A stretch of DNA of 44,911 nt from Streptomyces luteolus (GTDB lineage: Bacteria > Actinomycetota > Actinomycetes > Streptomycetales > Streptomycetaceae), in assembly GCF_029968015.1 (NCBI RefSeq), contig NZ_JASCIS010000058.1, positions 1 through 44,911 on the forward strand, given 5' to 3'. Positions 32,835 through 41,087 of the stretch are shown here, piece by piece. A program made the translations under genes and the position numbers. A model generated the notes under the pieces. That model made no database searches. It was not told the origin of the DNA and saw only the letters and a list, made by a program, of their open reading frames with translations. Position 1 is the stretch's first letter, and each line of letters begins with the position of its first letter.

Positions 32835-34280
32835 ATGCGTCCGAGAGCCGGCGTCACCGTGCTGGCCAGTGTCCTGCTGGTGGCCGCGAGTTCCGCGAGT
32901 TCCGCGAGTTCCGCGAGTTCCGCGAGTTCCGCGAGTTCCGCGAGTTCCGTGGGTTCCGCGAGTTCCGCGAGTTCTGCTCCCGCCGGGCAGTCGGCGAGCC
33001 ATGCGGGTACCTGTGCGGGCCAACGCGACGTCCGGGTGCCGGGCGCGCGTCATCAGACCTCTGCCTGTCTGCCGGATCTGACCACGTCCGCGCTCACCGG
33101 CACCCGCTACACCGACCGGTCGGACTGGATATCCCTTCAGGCCAAGGACTCGAAGAACCCCTCAGGCGTGCCGGGCGTCCAGGTGGACGGCTACTTCCCC
33201 GACACCTCGCGCCTGAACGCCACGCACGGCTGGAACCACGACTCCCAGTTCGTGATCCGGCTGCCCGAGAACTGGAACGGCGGCCTGATCGTCACCGGTG
33301 CCCCCGGGGTGCGCAAGCAGTACTCCCTCGACTCCCTCATCTCCGACTGGGTCCTGGCCCAGGGCTACGCGTTCGCCGCCACCGACAAGGGCAACAGCGG
33401 GCCGGACTTCTACACCGACGGGACCCGGCCCGGCGACGCGATCGTGGAGTGGAACCGGCGCACCACGCAGCTCACCAGGGCCGCGAAGTCCGTGGTCGCG
33501 CAGGCCTACGGCAAGGCCCCGCGCCGCACCTACATGACCGGCATCTCCAACGGCGGCTACCTGACCCGCTGGCAGTTGGAGAACCACCCCGAGCTGTACG
33601 ACGGCGGAGTGGACTGGGAAGGCACCCTGTGGACCGCCCGGGGAGCCAACATTCTGCGCCAACTGCCCACCGCTGTGGCCCGGCAGGAGGGTGAGGCCAC
33701 GGACGACGACATGTACCGCGTGGGCTACGCGCGCGGCAGCGAGTTCCTGTGGCCCTACCACGAGAAGGCCTACTGGGGCTTCACGCAGAAGACGTACCGA
33801 GCCGAGCTCGACCCCGGCTACGACCGTGCCTGCCCGGGACCCTCCGCAGGCACGACGCCCGAGGAGATTCTGGCGCCCTGCGCCTCGGACGCCGCGTACG
33901 ACTACGCGGACCGGCCAGCGTCCGTGCACCGGGCCGTGGAGCGGATCGCGCTGACGGGCCGGATCGGCAGGCCGATGCTCACCCTGCACGGAGACCTGGA
34001 CGCACTGCTCCCGATCGCCACCGACTCCGACGTGTACGCGGACATTGTCGCCGAGAAGAACCGGGACCGGCTGCACCGCTACTACACAGTCGAGGACGGC
34101 ACCCACGTGGACAGCCTCTACGACACACACCCGGAACGGCTGCGGCCCATGCTGCCCTGCTATCGGAGCGCCCTCGGCGCACTCACCGCCTGGGTCGAGC
34201 ACGGCGACGCCCCGCCCGCCGGCGGCACCGTCGAACGTCCCGCCACCGGCGATGTGGTGAACACCTGCTCCCTGGACTGA
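32835..34280 (+). CDS. Secreted alpha/beta hydrolase (3HB-oligomer hydrolase or tannase-like)
   Basis: 481 residues. A short signal peptide (RAGVTVLASVLLVAA) runs into a repeated Ala-Ser-Ser tract (about 19-48). The catalytic domain has LPENWNGGLIVTGAPG, nucleophile Ser238 in TGISNGGYLTR, an acid in LHGDLDALLP, and a His in EDGTHVDSLYDTHP. Several Cys residues suggest disulfides. The fold is that of large secreted esterases; members include feruloyl esterases and 3-hydroxybutyrate oligomer hydrolases. The neighbourhood of PHB-depolymerase and 3HB genes favours oligomer cleavage, but the sequence does not settle it. ATG 32835 follows AGGGGAG. Confidence 0.78.
   Translation: MRPRAGVTVLASVLLVAASSASSASSASSASSASSASSVGSASSASSAPAGQSASHAGTCAGQRDVRVPGARHQTSACLPDLTTSALTGTRYTDRSDWISLQAKDSKNPSGVPGVQVDGYFPDTSRLNATHGWNHDSQFVIRLPENWNGGLIVTGAPGVRKQYSLDSLISDWVLAQGYAFAATDKGNSGPDFYTDGTRPGDAIVEWNRRTTQLTRAAKSVVAQAYGKAPRRTYMTGISNGGYLTRWQLENHPELYDGGVDWEGTLWTARGANILRQLPTAVARQEGEATDDDMYRVGYARGSEFLWPYHEKAYWGFTQKTYRAELDPGYDRACPGPSAGTTPEEILAPCASDAAYDYADRPASVHRAVERIALTGRIGRPMLTLHGDLDALLPIATDSDVYADIVAEKNRDRLHRYYTVEDGTHVDSLYDTHPERLRPMLPCYRSALGALTAWVEHGDAPPAGGTVERPATGDVVNTCSLD
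32886..32975 (+). repeat. Ten 9-bp repeats (GCGAGTTCC) in the signal-peptide region
   Basis: Seven perfect GCGAGTTCC units, then GTGGGTTCC, GCGAGTTCC and GCGAGTTCT. The unit is a multiple of three and encodes Ala-Ser-Ser, so copy changes only lengthen the linker between signal peptide and mature enzyme. Confidence 0.92.
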
Positions 34281-34328
34281 CCGGTGGCCGTGCCCGTACC
34301 CGCTGATCCGGCCGCGAGGAGGCCCGAC

Positions 34329-35351
34329 ATGACTGGCTCGACCGGCTCAACTGGTTCGACCGGCTCAACTGGTTCGACCGGCTCAACTGGTTCGACTGGT
34401 TCCGTGACACGTCGAACGGTGCTGCGGGCGGGCGCCACCGCCACCGCTCTGCTCACTCCACTGGGTCCGGCCGCCCACGCGGTGGACCGTGGCAGCCCCT
34501 GGCCGACCACCCTCCCGCTGCCCGACGGCTTCCAGCCGGAGGGCATCGCCATCGGCGCCGCTCCGTACGCGTACTTCGGGTCGCTGTCCGGCGGAGACAT
34601 CTACCGCAGCGAGCTCGCCACCGGCCGCGGCCGTGTCATCAGCACCGGACCCGGCGCCGGGCACCAGTCCGTCGGGCTCAAGCTCGACAGCCGTGAGCGG
34701 TTGTTCATCGCCGGCGGTTACGGGCGCGAGGTCCGTGTGGTCGACGTACGCGACGGTCGGCCCTTGCGGGCCTGGCCGGTGGGCGACAGCACCACGATGG
34801 CCAACGACCTCGTCCTCACACCGCACGCGGCCTACGTCACCGACTCCTCCAACCCATGCCTCTTCGTGCTGCCGCTCGGCCCGAACGGGGAGCTGCCGGG
34901 TGAGCCCCGCACGTTGCCGTTGAGCGGCGAATGGGTGCAGCACCCGGACGGCGGGGCCACCGGTTACGGCATCGAACGCACCCCGGACGGACAGGCGTTG
35001 CTGGTCGTCAACGCGTGGGCCGGCGCGCTGTTCCGGGTCGATCCGGCCACGGGCCACGCACGCCGGGTGCCGCACACGGGCCCCGCCCTGGTCAACGGCG
35101 ACGGGCTGCTGCTGCTCGGGCGCACGCTGTACGTCGTGCAACAGGCGCAGAACGCCGTCGACGTGCTGCGGATCGACGAGGGCGGAACCCGCGCCGAGGC
35201 CGTAGCCCGGATCACCGACGCACGCTTCAGGATCCCCACGACCGCGGCTGCCTACGGGCGGCGCGTCTATCTGCCCAACGCGCGTTTCGACGTCCAGCCG
35301 ACGCCTTCCACCGCGTACGAGGCAGTAGCCGTACGAGCCGTCAGCCCGTAG
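34329..35351 (+). CDS. Tat-exported SMP-30/gluconolactonase-like beta-propeller
   Basis: 340 residues. After (Thr-Gly-Ser)8 comes a twin-arginine signal, TRRTVLRAGATATALLTPLG, cut near AHA-VD. The mature part is a six-bladed propeller: FQPEGIAIGAAPYAYFGSLSGGDIYR, GLKLDSRERLFIAGG, MANDLVLTPHAAYVTDS, GYGIERTPDGQALLVVN, VNGDGLLLLGRTLYVVQQ. This is the SMP-30/strictosidine-synthase-like superfamily, whose members hydrolyse lactones or only bind ligands. It follows the secreted hydrolase by 48 bases and probably shares its transcript. ATG 34329 has CGAGGAGG upstream. Its stop overlaps the end of the convergent regulator gene by 11 bases. Confidence 0.82.
   Translation: MTGSTGSTGSTGSTGSTGSTGSTGSVTRRTVLRAGATATALLTPLGPAAHAVDRGSPWPTTLPLPDGFQPEGIAIGAAPYAYFGSLSGGDIYRSELATGRGRVISTGPGAGHQSVGLKLDSRERLFIAGGYGREVRVVDVRDGRPLRAWPVGDSTTMANDLVLTPHAAYVTDSSNPCLFVLPLGPNGELPGEPRTLPLSGEWVQHPDGGATGYGIERTPDGQALLVVNAWAGALFRVDPATGHARRVPHTGPALVNGDGLLLLGRTLYVVQQAQNAVDVLRIDEGGTRAEAVARITDARFRIPTTAAAYGRRVYLPNARFDVQPTPSTAYEAVAVRAVSP
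34332..34403 (+). repeat. Eight 9-bp repeats encoding Thr-Gly-Ser
   Basis: Units alternate ACCGGCTCA and ACTGGTTCG in an 18-bp higher-order repeat, placed between the start codon and the twin-arginine motif. It is in frame and extends the n-region of the signal peptide. Confidence 0.92.
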
Positions 35352-35360
35352 GCCGTACGG
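35329..35360. terminator. Weak inverted repeat across overlapping convergent gene ends
   Basis: CCGTACG (35329-35335) and CGTACGG (35354-35360) flank an 18-base loop that contains both stop codons of the propeller and regulator genes. Possible bidirectional terminator; the large loop makes it uncertain. Confidence 0.35.
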
Positions 35361-37254
35361 GAACGATCTGGTGCAGGCGCAGGGCCAGTCGCAGTTCGAG
35401 GGTGTGCTCGGGTGCCTGCCAGTCGTCGCCGAGGAGGCGGGCGATCCGGTCGAGACGCTGGATCACGGTGTTGACGTGGACGTGCAGGGCTTCCCTGGCC
35501 TTGGTCGGGCTCATGCCGCTGGCGAAGTAGACCTGGAGGGTGTGCACCAGGTCGCTGCCGCGCTGGGCGTCGTAGTCGAGGACCGGGCCGAGCGTGCGTC
35601 GTACGTAGGCGTGCAGGTCCGCGTCCTGGCCGAGGAGCATGCCGACGAAGCCGAGGTCGGGCAGGGCGCTGCCGACTCCGGTGTGGCCCAGGGCGCGCAG
35701 CGACGACAGGCATCGCAGCGCGTCCGTGTGGGTCCGGGCGATGGCGGCCGCCCCTCCGGCGGGGCCCGCGGCGCCGACGGTGACCGGCGCGCCGATCTCG
35801 TGGCCGAGTTCCTTGGCCAGGTCCTGGGCGCAGTCGCTGGGGGCGGCGCTGGGCAGGAGCAGCACGACATGGTCGTGATGGACACCGGCCAGGCCGCGGC
35901 GGGCGCGGGCGCTGCGCCGGGCCGCCTGGTGGACGAGCTGGCGCAGCGCGGGATCCGCGTGGGTGACGAAGACCGAGTGCGGCCGGTTGAGGTCGAGGTG
36001 GAGGCGCCGGGCCCGGTCGCTGAGGGCGGCGGGGTTCCCCGACGCGGACAGCAGGTCGCCGAGGAGTTCGCCCCGTACCTGGTCCTCTGCCTCGGTGACC
36101 GAGTGGCGCAGGAGGAGCAGCAGGGCGGTGACGACGGCCGCCCGTTCGAAGATCCGGCGGTCGGCCTCGCCGAGGTCGGCGCGGCCGGTCAGCACGATGT
36201 GGCCGAGCAGTTCGGGGCCGGCGAGGACGGCACAGACCCACGTGCCGTTCAGGGGTACGGCGCGGCCGCTGGAGCGGGACGCCGCGATGGCCTGCGTCGG
36301 CGGTGGCTGTGCCTCGGTGTCGACGCGGGCGAGCTCGGTGCCTTCCGCGTCGTGGATGAGGGTGCCGCCGTGCAGCAGGGCGCCGATCTCGGTGGCGACC
36401 TCGGTGAAGTCGCCGCCGCGCAGGACGAGTTCGGTGAGCCGGTCGTGTGCCTCTTCCGCGCGGTGGAGTGCCTGGCTGTGTTCCTGGATGGTCTGCGAGG
36501 CGGTGTTCAGGTCGACCAGGGCGGCCCGCGTCTCCTCGATCATCCGCGCGCTGTCGATGGCGATGGCGGCGTGGTCGGCGAGCGAGGAGAGCAGCGCCAC
36601 CTCCTCGGGGCTGAAGTCGCGCGGTGCGCGGTCGGCCGCGTAGAGGACCCCGATGACCTTGGTGCCCTGGCGCAGTGGGACTCCCAGAATGGCCCGCAAC
36701 CCCTCGTCCACCACCGCGCTGTCGATGGGACGGGTGTGCTGGAAGCGGGGGTCGTCCTGGTAGTCGCCGGTCACGTACGGGTGGGCGGTCTGCGCGACGA
36801 GTCCGCCGAGGCCCTCGCCCATGCCGAGGCGCACCTGCTGGAAGGCGGCGGAGATGGAGCCGTCGGTGACCCGCATGTAGGTGTCGCCCGCGGTGTCGTC
36901 GTTCAGCGACAGATAGGCCAGATCGGTGCGGAGCAGCAGCCGCGCGCGGTGCACGATGGCCCGCAGCACCGCGTCGAGGTCGTGCAGCGCGGCGAGGTCG
37001 CTCGCGGTGTCGAACAGTGCGGTCAGTTCGTCCTCGCGCCGCCGGTGCTGGCTCAGGGTGCGGCGGATCCGCAGCGCCGTGCCGGTGGCGTCCTCGATCG
37101 CCGTGACCTCCCGGTCGGTGGCGCCGCCCGCGCGGGCCTCGGCCGCGGGCCGCGCGAGGTGCTCGGCCGGTGCGCCCTGGGCGAGCAGGTCGAGCAGCGC
37201 GCGGAGCGCGGTCCACGCGGCGTCGCTGCCGGCGGATGCTGAGGAGCGAGGCAT
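35341..37254 (-). CDS. GAF domain PucR/CdaR-type transcriptional regulator
   Basis: 637 residues. A coiled or helical N-terminus (to about 75) precedes a GAF domain (about 80-245; LFDTASDLAALHDLDAVLRAIV, GEGLGGLVAQTAHPYVTGDY, ILGVPLRQGTKVIGVLYAAD). A mid region follows, and then a C-terminal PucR helix-turn-helix (about 565-630; LVHTLQVYFASGMSPTKARE, ALHVHVNTVIQRLDRIARLLG). ATG 37254 has GGAGGT upstream. It is the last gene of the bdhA-thiolase-MHS run and probably senses a metabolite of that pathway through the GAF domain. A strong hairpin sits between it and the transporter gene. Confidence 0.88.
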   Translation of the reverse strand: MPRSSASAGSDAAWTALRALLDLLAQGAPAEHLARPAAEARAGGATDREVTAIEDATGTALRIRRTLSQHRRREDELTALFDTASDLAALHDLDAVLRAIVHRARLLLRTDLAYLSLNDDTAGDTYMRVTDGSISAAFQQVRLGMGEGLGGLVAQTAHPYVTGDYQDDPRFQHTRPIDSAVVDEGLRAILGVPLRQGTKVIGVLYAADRAPRDFSPEEVALLSSLADHAAIAIDSARMIEETRAALVDLNTASQTIQEHSQALHRAEEAHDRLTELVLRGGDFTEVATEIGALLHGGTLIHDAEGTELARVDTEAQPPPTQAIAASRSSGRAVPLNGTWVCAVLAGPELLGHIVLTGRADLGEADRRIFERAAVVTALLLLLRHSVTEAEDQVRGELLGDLLSASGNPAALSDRARRLHLDLNRPHSVFVTHADPALRQLVHQAARRSARARRGLAGVHHDHVVLLLPSAAPSDCAQDLAKELGHEIGAPVTVGAAGPAGGAAAIARTHTDALRCLSSLRALGHTGVGSALPDLGFVGMLLGQDADLHAYVRRTLGPVLDYDAQRGSDLVHTLQVYFASGMSPTKAREALHVHVNTVIQRLDRIARLLGDDWQAPEHTLELRLALRLHQIVPVRPTG

Positions 37255-37277
37255 ACGACGGTCACCTCCAGGGGTGG

Positions 37278-37316
37278 CTGCCCGCTGTGCCTCCCCCTCG
37301 GCGGCACAGCGGGCAG
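37278..37316 (-). terminator. 14-bp perfect hairpin between MHS transporter and regulator
   Basis: CTGCCCGCTGTGCC and GGCACAGCGGGCAG pair perfectly around an 11-base loop. It ends 23 bases before the regulator's start codon, leaving no room for a separate promoter downstream of it, so it more likely attenuates or processes the operon transcript than isolates the regulator. Confidence 0.75.
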
Positions 37317-37340
37317 TCGTACGGTGGGCCGTTGGGCCGG

Positions 37341-38702
37341 TCAGTGGGTGGGCGCCGACGCGGAGTCCGTCGACCGGCCCGGCACTGCGCTGCTGCCGCT
37401 GAGACTGCGGCCGCGGGTCTCCCTGGCCACGAGAACGGCCACCGTGGTGATGAGGACAGTGGCGCACAGGTAGAGAGCGACCGGCGTCGAGGAGCCGTAG
37501 TCCTTGAGGAGCTCGACGGCGATGATCGGGGCGAGCGCGCCGCCGATGATGGACGCCAGCTGGGACCCCATCGAGGCGCCGGAGTAGCGGACCTTGGTGT
37601 CGAACATCTCCGAGATGAACGCCGCCTGCGGCCCGTACATCGCACCGTGGAAGAGGAGCCCGATCGTGACCGCGAGGGTGATGACGGTGAACGACTCGGA
37701 GTCGACCATCCCGAAGAAGACGAACGCCCACACGGCCATGCCGACCGAGCCGACCAGGGTGACCGGCCGGCGTCCGACACGGTCCGAGAGAGCACCCCAG
37801 GCCGGGATGGTCACGAAGTGCACGACGGACGCGATCAGCACGGCGTTCAGAGCGGTGCTCTTGGGCAGCTCCAGGTGCACGGTGACGTAGACGAGCAGGA
37901 ACGCGGTGAGGATGTAGTACGAGACGTTCTCGCCGAACCGGGTGCCGATCGCGGTCAGCACGCCGCGCCAGTTGTGCCGGAACACCTCGACGACCGGGGC
38001 CTTCTCCTTGACGCCCTCCTGCGCGGCCTGCGCCTCGGCCTTGGCCTGGGCCTCCAGGAACACCGGCGACTCCGACACCGACACGCGTATCCACAGCCCG
38101 ATGACGACGAGGAGACCGGACAGCAGGAAGGGGACGCGCCAGCCCCAGGCCAGGAAGGTCTGCTCCGACTGCACCGCGGCGAGCAACGCGAGCACACCGG
38201 TGGCCAGCAGGTTGCCTCCCGGCGCTCCGGCCTGCGGCCACGAGGCCCAGAAGCCGCGGTGCTTGTCGCCGCCGTGCTCGGAGACGATGAGCACCGCGCC
38301 GCCCCACTCGCCGCCGAGGGCGAAGCCCTGGATCAGCCGCAGCAGGGTGAGCAGGATGGGCGCGCCGACGCCGATGCTGGCGTGGGTGGGCAGCAGGCCC
38401 ATGGCGAACGTGGAGCCGCCCATCAGGACCAGACTCAGCACCAGGAGCTTCTTGCGCCCGATCTTGTCGCCGAAGTGCCCGAAGACGACACCGCCAAGGG
38501 GACGGGCGGCGAAGCCGATGGCGTACGTGAGGAAGGCGAGCAGCGTTCCGACGAGCGGGTCGCTGGCCGGAAAGAAGAGCGTGTTGAAGACCAGGGCGGC
38601 GGCCGAGCCGTAGAGGAAGAAGTCGTACCACTCGATGGTGGTGCCGATCAGGCTCGCGCTGACGATACGGCCGATACCACCGCGGGCGGGTTGTTGGGAC
38701 AT
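37341..38702 (-). CDS. MHS family MFS transporter (metabolite:H+ symporter)
   Basis: 453 residues, 12 transmembrane helices. SLIGTTIEWYDFFLYGSAAAL, FAARPLGGVVFGHFGDKIGRKK (MFS motif A), LIQGFALGGEWGGAVLIVSEHG and WGWRVPFLLSGLLVVIGLWIR mark the shikimate/alpha-ketoglutarate type MHS subfamily, which imports organic acids with protons. Position between the thiolase and the GAF-PucR regulator in a four-gene co-directional run suggests 3-hydroxybutyrate or acetoacetate as substrate, by inference. Confidence 0.9.
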   Translation of the reverse strand: MSQQPARGGIGRIVSASLIGTTIEWYDFFLYGSAAALVFNTLFFPASDPLVGTLLAFLTYAIGFAARPLGGVVFGHFGDKIGRKKLLVLSLVLMGGSTFAMGLLPTHASIGVGAPILLTLLRLIQGFALGGEWGGAVLIVSEHGGDKHRGFWASWPQAGAPGGNLLATGVLALLAAVQSEQTFLAWGWRVPFLLSGLLVVIGLWIRVSVSESPVFLEAQAKAEAQAAQEGVKEKAPVVEVFRHNWRGVLTAIGTRFGENVSYYILTAFLLVYVTVHLELPKSTALNAVLIASVVHFVTIPAWGALSDRVGRRPVTLVGSVGMAVWAFVFFGMVDSESFTVITLAVTIGLLFHGAMYGPQAAFISEMFDTKVRYSGASMGSQLASIIGGALAPIIAVELLKDYGSSTPVALYLCATVLITTVAVLVARETRGRSLSGSSAVPGRSTDSASAPTH

Positions 38703-38771
38703 GCCTTGATCACCGTTCTCTCATGACGGACCGGAAAATCTCTTGTGGCGGACCGGAAGGCCCAGCGGGAC

Positions 38772-39962
38772 TCAGACCCTGCGGAAGAGCGCGGCGAGGG
38801 CCTGGCCGCCGCCGATGCACAGGGTGGCGACGCCGAGTTCGAGGTCGCGGCGGACGAGATCCTTGGCGACGCGCAGGGCGAGGACGGCCCCGGTCGCGCC
38901 GACCGGGTGGCCGAGCGCGATGGCTCCGCCGTAGGGGTTCGTCCTGGCCGGATCGAGCGCGGCGTCCCGGATGACGGCGACGGCCTGGGCGGCGAACGCC
39001 TCGTTCAGCTCGACGATGCCGATGTCGCCGGGACGGGTCCCCGTCTGTGCGAACAGCTTCCGCAGCGCGAGGACCGGCGCGTAACCCATCAGATGCGGCT
39101 CCATGGCCGCCGTCGCCACTGCTTCCACGCTCACCAGGCCCGACAGGCCCTTCTCGGCAGCCACCGACTCGCGGGCGAGTACGAGTGCGGCGGCGCCGTC
39201 GTTGATGCCGGAGGAGTTGCCGGCCGTGACGGAGCCTCCTTCCTCGAAGGCCGCCGGCAGCTTGCCGAGGCTCTGCACCGTGGTGTCGGGCCGAGGGTGT
39301 TCGTCCTGCCCGACGACGACCGGCTTACGGCCGCCCACCTCGACGGCGACGATCTCCTCGGCGAAGGCGGTGCGCGCCTGGCTGGTGGCGGCGCGGCGCT
39401 GGCTCTCGGCCGCGAACTCGTCCTGCTGCTCGCGGCTGACGCCGTAGCGGCTCGCCACGTTCTCGGCGGTGACGCCCATGGGCACCTGGCTGAACGGGTC
39501 GGTCAGCAGACCGACGGTGCCGTCGACGAGGGTGCGGTCGCCCAGGCGGTACCCGTCGCGTGCGCCGAAGTCGAGGAACGGCATGCGGGACATGTTCTCG
39601 TCGCCGCCGGCCACCATCACGTCGGCGCCGCCCCAGCGCATCTGCATCGCGGCCGACCAGACGGCCTGCAGCCCGCTGCCGCAGAGCCGGTTGACGGTGT
39701 AGGCGGCAGTGGCCTTGTCCAGTCCTGCCGCCAGGGCCACCCGGCGCGCGTTGTACGCGTCCGGTCCGACCTGCCCGATGCAGCCCATGACGACTTCGTC
39801 GACGTCCGCGCCGTCGACACGGGCGCGGGCGAGCGCCTCGCGTACGGCGGTGGCGCCGAGTTCGTGGGCAGGTACGGCTTTGAGGGACTTCCCGAAGCTG
39901 CCGATGGGGGTTCTTGCCCCGTCGACGATGACGATCTTCTCTGCGTTCATCAGGGTGCTCAT
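38772..39962 (-). CDS. Acetyl-CoA C-acetyltransferase (thiolase)
   Basis: 396 residues with the full thiolase triad: nucleophile Cys94 (NRLCGSGLQA), His in GHPVGATGA near 352, and second Cys in LCIGGGQALA near 382. NEAFAAQAVAV is also conserved. It is of the biosynthetic/degradative acetoacetyl-CoA type and would cleave acetoacetyl-CoA to two acetyl-CoA here. The usual GGGQG is GGGQA, a minor variation. It lies 82 bases after bdhA and 69 bases before the transporter. ATG 39950 is an alternative start four codons in. Confidence 0.93.
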   Translation of the reverse strand: MSTLMNAEKIVIVDGARTPIGSFGKSLKAVPAHELGATAVREALARARVDGADVDEVVMGCIGQVGPDAYNARRVALAAGLDKATAAYTVNRLCGSGLQAVWSAAMQMRWGGADVMVAGGDENMSRMPFLDFGARDGYRLGDRTLVDGTVGLLTDPFSQVPMGVTAENVASRYGVSREQQDEFAAESQRRAATSQARTAFAEEIVAVEVGGRKPVVVGQDEHPRPDTTVQSLGKLPAAFEEGGSVTAGNSSGINDGAAALVLARESVAAEKGLSGLVSVEAVATAAMEPHLMGYAPVLALRKLFAQTGTRPGDIGIVELNEAFAAQAVAVIRDAALDPARTNPYGGAIALGHPVGATGAVLALRVAKDLVRRDLELGVATLCIGGGQALAALFRRV

Positions 39963-40044
39963 TTCGGCCGGGTCGGTCGTGAGCCGCCGGTCCTGTCGGC
40001 TCGGGTGGGTCAGCTCGGTGTCGGTGCGCCCTCGGGTGCTCGGC

Positions 40045-40842
40045 TCAGCTGGCGGTCCAGCCGCCGTCCACCGGCAGGGAAGCGCCGGTGATGAAGGAGG
40101 AGTGCGGGCCGCACAGCCACAACGCCGCGGCGGCGACCTCCGCCGGCTCGATCAGCCGCTTGGCCGCGGAGCGCCGCAGGAAGACATCGCCGACCACTTC
40201 GTCCTCGCTGATGCCGTGTGCCGACGCCTGGTCGGCGATCTGCGCCTCCACCAGCGGTGTGCGTACGTAGGCGGGGTTGAGGCAGTTGCTCGTCACCCCG
40301 TGCTCGGCTCCCTCCAGGGCGGTGACCTTGCTCAGGCCTTCCAGGGCGTGCTTGGCGGCGACGTAGGCGGACTTGAAGGGGCTGGCCCGCAGTCCGTGGA
40401 CGCTGGAGACGTTCACTACGCGGCCCCAGCCGCGCTCGTACATGTGCGGGAGGGTCTGGCGCAGCAGCAGGAATGGTGCGGTGACCATGACCTTCTGGAT
40501 CAGGTCGAAGCGTTCCGGCGGGAAGTCCTGGAGCGGGGCGATGTGCTGCAGCCCGGCGTTGTTGACGAGGATGTCGACGTTCCTGGGCAGGGCCTGGACG
40601 GCGTCGGGCTCGGAGAGGTCGGCCGGGTGGGCTTCGCCGCCGATGTCCTCGGCCACGGCCTTCGCCGCGTCCGCGTTCAGGTCCACCACCAGAACCCGGG
40701 CCCCGGCGCCGGCCAGAGCCACCGCGCAGGCCCTGCCGATCCCGCTCGCGGCGCCGGTCACCATCGCTGTCCGGCCCGTCAGGTCCACCGGAACGTCGCT
40801 GTGGGGCGAGCCGGCGGCAGAGGGTGTGTATGTGCTCGTCAT
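40045..40842 (-). CDS. bdhA: D-3-hydroxybutyrate dehydrogenase (SDR family)
   Basis: 265 residues of a classical short-chain dehydrogenase: cofactor loop TGAASGIG, VVDLNAD (Asp at the end of beta-2, so NAD preferred), NNAG, and catalytic Ser/Tyr/Lys in NVSSVHGLRASPFKSAYVAAKHALEG. HGLRASPFKSAYVAAKHALEG and the GLQHI segment after NNAG are typical of 3-hydroxybutyrate dehydrogenases, which oxidise 3-hydroxybutyrate to acetoacetate. An N-terminal extension of about 20 residues is polar. First gene of the bdhA-thiolase-transporter-regulator run. The ribosome site is weak, so a short or absent leader is possible. Confidence 0.88.
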   Translation of the reverse strand: MTSTYTPSAAGSPHSDVPVDLTGRTAMVTGAASGIGRACAVALAGAGARVLVVDLNADAAKAVAEDIGGEAHPADLSEPDAVQALPRNVDILVNNAGLQHIAPLQDFPPERFDLIQKVMVTAPFLLLRQTLPHMYERGWGRVVNVSSVHGLRASPFKSAYVAAKHALEGLSKVTALEGAEHGVTSNCLNPAYVRTPLVEAQIADQASAHGISEDEVVGDVFLRRSAAKRLIEPAEVAAAALWLCGPHSSFITGASLPVDGGWTAS

Positions 40843-40853
40843 GGCCGGAAACG

Positions 40854-40894
40854 TAGGGGCACAGGCCGGGACTGTTCTATGTGTGGAGCCCCTA
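40854..40894. promoter_or_regulatory. Inverted repeat upstream of bdhA
   Basis: TAGGGGC (40854-40860) and GCCCCTA (40888-40894) form a 7-bp inverted repeat with a 27-base centre, starting 11 bases upstream of the bdhA start codon. It could be an operator for the GAF-PucR regulator. Promoter hexamers are not clear. Confidence 0.4.
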
Positions 40895-40987
40895 TACCCG
40901 GAATCGTTCCTGTGGGCTCACACCACAAGATGGTGGCTGGCCCTTCAGAACGGCCCGTCTCCCACCCGACGCAATCCGGACATGCCG

Positions 40988-41018
40988 GCGCAGGGGCCCC
41001 GGGTGGGTGCCCCTGCGC
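40988..41018 (-). terminator. Strong hairpin after the second esterase gene
   Basis: GCGCAGGGGC-cccgggtgggt-GCCCCTGCGC is a perfect 10-bp stem with an 11-base loop, 69 bases past the stop of the esterase gene at 41088, before the bdhA promoter region. Confidence 0.85.
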
Positions 41019-41087
41019 AGGCGGGTGGACGGAGCGTCCAGGTGAGGGACGCGGACCGTCAACGGAGACGGAGTGACGCGATTCCGG

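Noticed and set aside
35341..38631. Single 1096-codon frame suggesting a transporter-regulator fusion
   Set aside because: The upstream half is a shadow of the MHS transporter in another frame. The regulator has its own ATG with GGAGGT at 37254.
37170..38726. Plus-strand 518-codon frame opposite the MHS transporter
   Set aside because: No domains; antisense of a gene with clear MFS motifs.
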